Positions 15,865-20,309 of a stretch of 20,309 nt of DNA are shown piece after piece. The notes beneath the pieces were generated by a model. The model saw nothing but the letters and a program-made list of their open reading frames with translations. It ran no database searches and was not told where the DNA came from. How positions within the stretch are numbered: position 1 is the first letter of the stretch; each line of letters starts with the position of its first letter. Origin of the DNA: Schleiferiaceae bacterium (GTDB taxonomy: Bacteria > Bacteroidota > Bacteroidia > Flavobacteriales > Schleiferiaceae); contig JAKMGS010000017.1 of assembly GCA_022424815.1 (NCBI GenBank), forward strand, positions 1 through 20,309, written 5' to 3'. The translations under genes and the position numbers were made by a program.

Positions 15865-17319
15865 TTATACCGTTGGTATGTTTTCTAAAGTTCTCAAGAA
15901 GAAGTCCCAACTCTTCTGTACGCTGCTGATTTGACATTTTTCATCCGGACTGTGAGCTCCTCGTATGTTGGGGCCAAAAGAGATGAGTTCCATCTCGGGA
16001 TAATTGGTCCCTAAAATTCCACATTCTAGGCCTGCATGGCAAGCCGCTACGTGAGGTTGCTCTTTAAACATCTCAACGTATAGGTCGCGCATAGTGGTTA
16101 GAATGGCACTCGAAGGATTAGGCGTCCAACCAGGATAGTTACCGCTGAGTTCTACGCTGCACCCCATCTGTGCGAAGTTGCGCTCAATAGCACGTGCTAA
16201 ATCCATTTTTTCCGTTTCCACTGCACTACGTGTCAAACACATGATCACTAATTGACTATTTTCAATAGCCACTCGCGCCAGGTTGTTAGAGGTTTGTACT
16301 AAACCCTCGATATCTGGGGACATGCGATAAATGCCATTAGGACAAGCATAGATAGCACTGATCAACGCTTCTTTGAAATTTGAATTCACTACTTCTGAAG
16401 GTACTGCGGCTTCTGACCAAAGGATTTGAGCACTTGCATCTGTTGTGCGATGCTCGGCTTTAATTTCTGCAGATATGGTCTCCAACGTTGCTACAACATT
16501 ACTTTCTATGGCCGCATCAAATACCACCACTGCATTGCTTTCGCGAGGGATGGCGTTGCGCAGTCCGCCACCGTTTAGCTCAGATAATTGGACGCGAGCT
16601 CCTAACCTATCTAAGATTCTATTCATTAGCTTGTTGGCGTTGCCTAATCCTTTGTGGATATCCATACCACTGTGGCCACCATTTAATCCTTTTACGGATA
16701 AGGATAGGGCCTTCGCTCCCGAAGTTGCGGCAACCATAGGTACAGCCACTGTTGCGGTCACATCAATACCTCCAGCACAACCGATAGTAAGCTCATCGTC
16801 GTCTTCCGTATCAATGTTAAGCAAGATCTTTCCGTTCAACATACCGCCCTTTAGCTCAAGTGCGCCGGTCATGCCCGTTTCTTCATCAATGGTAAAGAGG
16901 GCATCTATGGCAGGATGCGCTATATCCGTTGAGCTGAGGATCGCCATGATAAAGGCAACGCCTATACCGTTGTCCGCACCCAAGGTGGTACCATCAGCTT
17001 TGACCCAGTCTCCATCCACTGACATGCGGATGCCTTCCGTATCAAAATCGAAATCTGTGCCGTTATTCTTTTGGTGTACCATGTCCAAATGTGCTTGCAA
17101 TACCACTGGAGTTCTACCCTCCATACCTGGTGAGGCAGGTTTGCGAATGAACACATTACCTATGTGGTCAACCTCTGTGGGAAGGCCCAAGGATTGGCCA
17201 AAGTCCACCATAAATTTGATCACTCGCTCTTCTTTCTTAGAGGGGCGAGGTACTGCATTTAAATCTGCAAAATGGTTCCAGACACTCGAAGGTGACAGGG
17301 ATCTTACTGCTTCACTCAT
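15865..17319 (-). CDS. pepD: Aminoacyl-histidine dipeptidase (PepD-like, peptidase family M20)
   Basis: A 484-residue metallo-dipeptidase (cytosol non-specific dipeptidase / Xaa-His dipeptidase) that cleaves dipeptides using two zinc ions. Visible: FADLNAVPRPSKKEERV at the N-terminus, the metal site LQAHLDMVHQK (H77, D79), GADNGIGVAF with bridging D116, TIDEETGMTGALEL with catalytic E146 and metal ligand E147, the dimerisation-domain segment GLNGGHSGMDIHKG, and a late metal ligand in SFGPNIRGAHSPDEKC. All key residues are present, and the protein has no signal peptide, so it is cytoplasmic. It lies 2 bp after argS and 4 bp before ffh. A 309-codon open frame on the opposite strand inside the gene is judged a shadow. 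Confidence 0.94.
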   Translation of the reverse strand: MSEAVRSLSPSSVWNHFADLNAVPRPSKKEERVIKFMVDFGQSLGLPTEVDHIGNVFIRKPASPGMEGRTPVVLQAHLDMVHQKNNGTDFDFDTEGIRMSVDGDWVKADGTTLGADNGIGVAFIMAILSSTDIAHPAIDALFTIDEETGMTGALELKGGMLNGKILLNIDTEDDDELTIGCAGGIDVTATVAVPMVAATSGAKALSLSVKGLNGGHSGMDIHKGLGNANKLMNRILDRLGARVQLSELNGGGLRNAIPRESNAVVVFDAAIESNVVATLETISAEIKAEHRTTDASAQILWSEAAVPSEVVNSNFKEALISAIYACPNGIYRMSPDIEGLVQTSNNLARVAIENSQLVIMCLTRSAVETEKMDLARAIERNFAQMGCSVELSGNYPGWTPNPSSAILTTMRDLYVEMFKEQPHVAACHAGLECGILGTNYPEMELISFGPNIRGAHSPDEKCQISSVQKSWDFFLRTLENIPTV

Positions 17320-17321
17320 AA

Positions 17322-19073
17322 TTACATTCTATTTGGCACCTGAATACCCAGGCAATTCATCGACGAGGCTATGACCTCACCTACTTTCTTACTCAATAAC
17401 AATCGGAACGCAATTCGTTCATCGCTCTCCGCATTTAGGATGCTGTTGTTCTGATAGAAGCCGTTGTACTTCTTGACCAAATCGTAGGTGTAATTCGCCA
17501 AAACTGCTGGACTCAGCTGCTTGGCAGCTTGCTCGACCATGGCCGGATATTGCACCAAGGCTTTCATCAAAACAACCTCCTCTTCGTTTGGATTTAAATC
17601 GGCCCAATTAACCGTAAGACCCTCAGTAGTTTTGCGTTGCAGGCTTTGAATACGCGCATAGGTGTATTGGATAAACGGTCCGGTATTCCCATTGAAGTCG
17701 ATACTTTCCGCAGGGTTGAACAGCATGCGCTTTTTCGGATCAACTTTAAGGATGAAGTATTTCAATGCTCCCAATCCTAGGGTTTGGAACAATTGGTCCT
17801 GTTCCTCTTCAGGCATATTCTCTAATTTACCCAATTCCTTTGAGATTGCAGCAGCATCCTGGATCATAGAATCTATTAAATCATCGGCATCAACGACGGT
17901 TCCTTCGCGGCTCTTCATCTTGCCAGTAGGAAGGTCCACCATGCCGTAGCTCAAATGGTGAAGACTCTCCGCCCATGCATAGCCCAGACGCTTTAGAATA
18001 ATGAACAGTACTTTGAAGTGATAATCTTGTTCGTTCCCCACTACATAGGTCATCCCCTTGGCATCAAAATCTTTGAAACGTTGAATGGCTGTACCAATAT
18101 CTTGAGTCATGTACACCGATGTACCATCCCGACGCAACACCAACTTGTGGTCTAATCCTTTATCTTCGAGATTAATCCAAACCGAACCGTCCTCTTTGCG
18201 ATAGAATACGCCTTCCTCCAATCCTTTGAGCACATCGTCCTTGCCGAGAACGTAGGTATGACTTTCGTAGTAGTTTTTATCGAAGCTAACGCCCAGTTTT
18301 TTGTAGGTATGGTTGAATCCTTCATATACCCAATCATTCATGGTGCGCCACAATTCCATTACTGCAGCATCGCCCTGCTCCCATTTTAAGAGCATCTCTT
18401 GAGCATTGAGTAGTGATGGCGCTCGCTTTTTAGCATCGTCCTCGCTCATGCCATCGGCGACAAGAGTTTGAATTTCACTTTTGTAAACTTGGTCAAACTT
18501 CACATAATACTTGCCGACCAAATGATCTCCTTTCAATCCTGTGCTCGCAGGAGTTTCACCATTGCCATATTCCGACCAGGCCAACATGGACTTACAAATG
18601 TGAATGCCTCTATCGTTGATGATTTGAACCTTTGTGACGGCCACCCCATCAGCCTCAAGAATATTGGAAACGCTGTTTCCTAAAAGGTTGTTTCTAATGT
18701 GTCCAAGGTGCAGGGGCTTATTGGTATTTGGCGAACTGTATTCTACAATATACTGTCCCTTGCTCCCCGGGGCCGGTAGATTGAGATTCGCATTCAACGC
18801 AAAGGCCTGGAAATCGTTGACGAAGACGTTTGAATCCAGTACCATGTTCAAGAACCCCTTGACCACATTGTAGGTTACAATGGTACCGGCTTCCACGAGG
18901 GCAGCACCAATTTCACCCGCAACATCTTCAGGTCTTTTATTCGCTGCACGCACAAAGGGGAATACAACCAAGGTGAGGTCCCCTTCGAATTCTTTGCGGG
19001 TTTCCTGCAATTCTATGGTGGCATCTACTTGGTAGAGGTTTTGTACGATGTCCTGAATCTGAGTCTCTAACAT
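17322..19073 (-). CDS. argS: Arginine--tRNA ligase
   Basis: A 583-residue class I aminoacyl-tRNA synthetase that charges tRNA-Arg with arginine. An N-terminal Arg-specific additional domain is at about 1-85. The catalytic domain has SSPNTNKPLHLGHIRNNL (HIGH motif as HLGH, 122-125) and TGKMKSREGTVVDADDLID (KMSKS region as KMKSREG, 385-391). A DALR anticodon-binding domain is C-terminal, with the usual end CLGIQVPNRM. The frame is open 14 codons further upstream to 19115, but that would overlap ctlX by 40 bp. ATG at 19073, 2 bp after the ctlX stop, gives the normal MLETQIQDIV start and is preferred. The position next to two guanidino-modifying genes suggests a shared arginine link. Confidence 0.95.
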   Translation of the reverse strand: MLETQIQDIVQNLYQVDATIELQETRKEFEGDLTLVVFPFVRAANKRPEDVAGEIGAALVEAGTIVTYNVVKGFLNMVLDSNVFVNDFQAFALNANLNLPAPGSKGQYIVEYSSPNTNKPLHLGHIRNNLLGNSVSNILEADGVAVTKVQIINDRGIHICKSMLAWSEYGNGETPASTGLKGDHLVGKYYVKFDQVYKSEIQTLVADGMSEDDAKKRAPSLLNAQEMLLKWEQGDAAVMELWRTMNDWVYEGFNHTYKKLGVSFDKNYYESHTYVLGKDDVLKGLEEGVFYRKEDGSVWINLEDKGLDHKLVLRRDGTSVYMTQDIGTAIQRFKDFDAKGMTYVVGNEQDYHFKVLFIILKRLGYAWAESLHHLSYGMVDLPTGKMKSREGTVVDADDLIDSMIQDAAAISKELGKLENMPEEEQDQLFQTLGLGALKYFILKVDPKKRMLFNPAESIDFNGNTGPFIQYTYARIQSLQRKTTEGLTVNWADLNPNEEEVVLMKALVQYPAMVEQAAKQLSPAVLANYTYDLVKKYNGFYQNNSILNAESDERIAFRLLLSKKVGEVIASSMNCLGIQVPNRM

Positions 19074-19075
19074 GA

Positions 19076-20014
19076 TTACGATTTTTGGGCTAGGTAAATT
19101 TCTGCAAGCATGCATCTCGCACTTCCGCCGCCCAACGTTTCTATGGTTGGAAGGTCGGAATAAATGATTTTATGGTCCAATTCTATTCTAGCCACTTGCT
19201 CCGGGGTAAGTGCGCGGTAGGCACTGCCGCTCATCACCAAAAATAATTGGTCAAGAGCTCCCTTTACCAAGAGCATGTTTCCGGCGAACTGTATCTTCTG
19301 TTCTTTCGTGATTTCAAGAATGTCCTTATCACTGTCCTTAATGGACTTTACCACCGCTGCACGTTCGGCAGCATCGTGAATGGTATCCAAGCATATGAGC
19401 GCATAGGTATTAGTCATACACATCAACACATTCGTGTGGTAGATGGGCTGTAGTCCCGCTGGGGTATCTTGGAATGCACTGAATACGACAGGTGTATATT
19501 TTAATTGGCCACAAAGCGACATGAAGGCCTGCTCATCCGCGCGTTGACTTCGTGCCAAATAGGCTATCCGTTGATCGTGGTCAAATACTATAGAGCCTGT
19601 GCCTTCAAGGAACACCCCCTCCTCTTCCAACGCGGTCAAGTCAATGAGCGCATCTGTGGTAAAGCCCCATTTTTTGAGGATTTGGAAAATCTCGTCGCGA
19701 CGTTCTAAACGTCGGTTTTCAGCCTTCATGGGATAGAGCACTACGGTTCCGTCTGAGTGCATACTAATCCAGTTATTGGGGAAGATGCTGTCCGGGGTGT
19801 GTGGCTCGGGAGTATCCTCCAACACATGAACGTTCACACCATGGGCGGTAAGGCTCGCTGCAAAGTGTTCAAATTCCGCTAATGCTTTTTCTTGGTCCGA
19901 GGCGCCAGAGGCAGCTTCCTGATTTTGATAGAAATTATCCACCGCTGTTTGAGCGTTCATACCAAAACGAACGGGACGGACCATTAGAATATGTGAACTA
20001 GCGTTATTCGTCAT
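19076..20014 (-). CDS. ctlX: Citrulline utilization hydrolase CtlX-type (amidinotransferase / arginine deiminase-related superfamily)
   Basis: A 312-residue member of the guanidino-group modifying superfamily. It starts MTNNASSHILMVRPVRFG and has PDSIFPNNWISMHSDG (D75, N80), VLYPMKAENRRLERR, VFLEGTGSIVFD (EGTG, 137-140), YHTNVLM with H193, and a C-terminal GGGSARCMLAEI with the likely nucleophile C301. These are the superfamily's Asp, His and Cys positions. CtlX-type proteins are linked to citrulline use; an arginine- or citrulline-related hydrolase is the family expectation and the exact substrate is inferred. The frame is open 14 codons further upstream, but ATG at 20014 fits the family and overlaps the upstream gene by 11 bp. 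It is followed by argS after 2 bp. Confidence 0.9.
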   Translation of the reverse strand: MTNNASSHILMVRPVRFGMNAQTAVDNFYQNQEAASGASDQEKALAEFEHFAASLTAHGVNVHVLEDTPEPHTPDSIFPNNWISMHSDGTVVLYPMKAENRRLERRDEIFQILKKWGFTTDALIDLTALEEEGVFLEGTGSIVFDHDQRIAYLARSQRADEQAFMSLCGQLKYTPVVFSAFQDTPAGLQPIYHTNVLMCMTNTYALICLDTIHDAAERAAVVKSIKDSDKDILEITKEQKIQFAGNMLLVKGALDQLFLVMSGSAYRALTPEQVARIELDHKIIYSDLPTIETLGGGSARCMLAEIYLAQKS

Positions 20015-20309
20015 AAGCTCTCTGTAGTGGCATGGTACTGCAACGGAGCAGCCCACCCATTTTTACGATTTCATTGTACTGAACCAAATAAGTGTTGTAC
20101 CCTTGTCCCAGCAACCATTGGTTAAGCTTTATCGCGGAGGCCGGCAAAATGATGTCATCTGGGCTCACGCTAAAGAAATTGGTATTCAGGTCGTACGCCT
20201 CATCGGCATCACATTCATAAATATTTCCTTCACCAAAGAATTCCTTAAGCCACTGCACGTCTTTTTGGTGCTTGAACAGATGTGGGGCAATGACGGCGCC
20301 TCTCCCAAT
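20004..20309 (-). CDS. Arginine deiminase / dimethylargininase-family protein, C-terminal fragment (N-terminus beyond window edge)
   Basis: The frame is open from the right edge to the stop at 20004, giving 101 C-terminal residues. A GTG at 20258 could be mistaken for a start, but the frame continues upstream (GAVIAPHLFKHQKDVQWLK), so this is a truncated gene. The part NTNFFSVSPDDIILPASA, then KLNQWLLGQGYNTYLVQYNE, and the ending EIVKMGGLLRCSTMPLQR carry the superfamily's terminal pattern, GG.LRC.T.PL.R, with the presumed nucleophile Cys. It is a second guanidino-modifying enzyme next to ctlX, overlapping it by 11 bp and so probably coupled in translation. The substrate cannot be judged without the N-terminal half. 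Confidence 0.8.
   Translation of the reverse strand: MGRGAVIAPHLFKHQKDVQWLKEFFGEGNIYECDADEAYDLNTNFFSVSPDDIILPASAIKLNQWLLGQGYNTYLVQYNEIVKMGGLLRCSTMPLQRAYDE

Noticed and set aside
16445..17374. A 309-codon open frame on the plus strand opposite pepD
   Set aside because: It lies almost wholly within a gene with complete catalytic motifs. Its translation is Ser/Pro rich with no recognisable domain, which is typical of a frame mirrored from a coding gene.
20004..20258. A short 84-codon gene starting at GTG 20258
   Set aside because: The frame continues to the window edge with family-like sequence, so the GTG is internal to a truncated larger gene.
1..20309. Search for CRISPR arrays, tRNAs, transposases, phage genes or a defence system
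   Set aside because: No regular repeats, cloverleaf-like sequence or mobile-element protein was seen. Gaps between genes are short and the genes are mostly core functions.

Overview
The window looks like chromosome of a member of the Bacteroidota, probably the class Flavobacteriia. The evidence is a protein with a type IX secretion (T9SS) C-terminal sorting domain, a TonB-dependent receptor with an N-terminal carboxypeptidase-regulatory-like domain, an OmpA-type protein with TPR and PD40 repeats, promoters of the TAnnTTTG type, and start codons without Shine-Dalgarno sequences. Base composition looks even throughout. I see no tRNA, rRNA, insertion sequence, prophage or CRISPR array.

Left part (1-5384). 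A minus-strand envelope protein of PorE-like layout (TPR, PD40 propeller, regulatory-like domain, OmpA domain) runs off the left edge. Its start lies about 40 bp from a divergent plus-strand run: a NadR-like P-loop ATPase, a RecQ-family helicase with a displaced zinc site, and fmt. Each gene overlaps the next. A separate gene, hup (HU protein), follows with its own clear promoter and terminator.

Middle (5446-7492). pdxH (minus) and a YqgE/AlgH-family gene (plus) diverge across 17 bp. A PLP-dependent class IV aminotransferase converges on the YqgE gene so tightly that one TTAA holds both stop codons. PdxH makes the PLP that the aminotransferase uses.

Right part (7573-20309). All genes are on the minus strand. 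In transcription order: an amidinotransferase-superfamily gene (cut by the right edge), ctlX, argS, pepD, ffh, folD, queE, tsaC, then a TonB-dependent receptor and a secreted alpha/beta-hydrolase-like T9SS substrate. From the right edge to tsaC the gaps are 12 bp or less or the genes overlap. The receptor follows after 52 bp. The only clear terminator lies after the hydrolase-like gene, so much of this strand may be read as one unit.

The functions group around translation (fmt; folD, which supplies the formyl-folate for Fmt; argS; tsaC for t6A and queE for queuosine in tRNA; ffh for protein targeting), arginine/citrulline chemistry and dipeptide breakdown (ctlX, its neighbour, pepD), and the cell surface (PorE-like protein, receptor plus secreted partner). 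Most of this is core genome. The least explained parts are the receptor/secreted-protein pair, whose hydrolase-like member seems to lack a normal nucleophile serine, and the rearranged RecQ.
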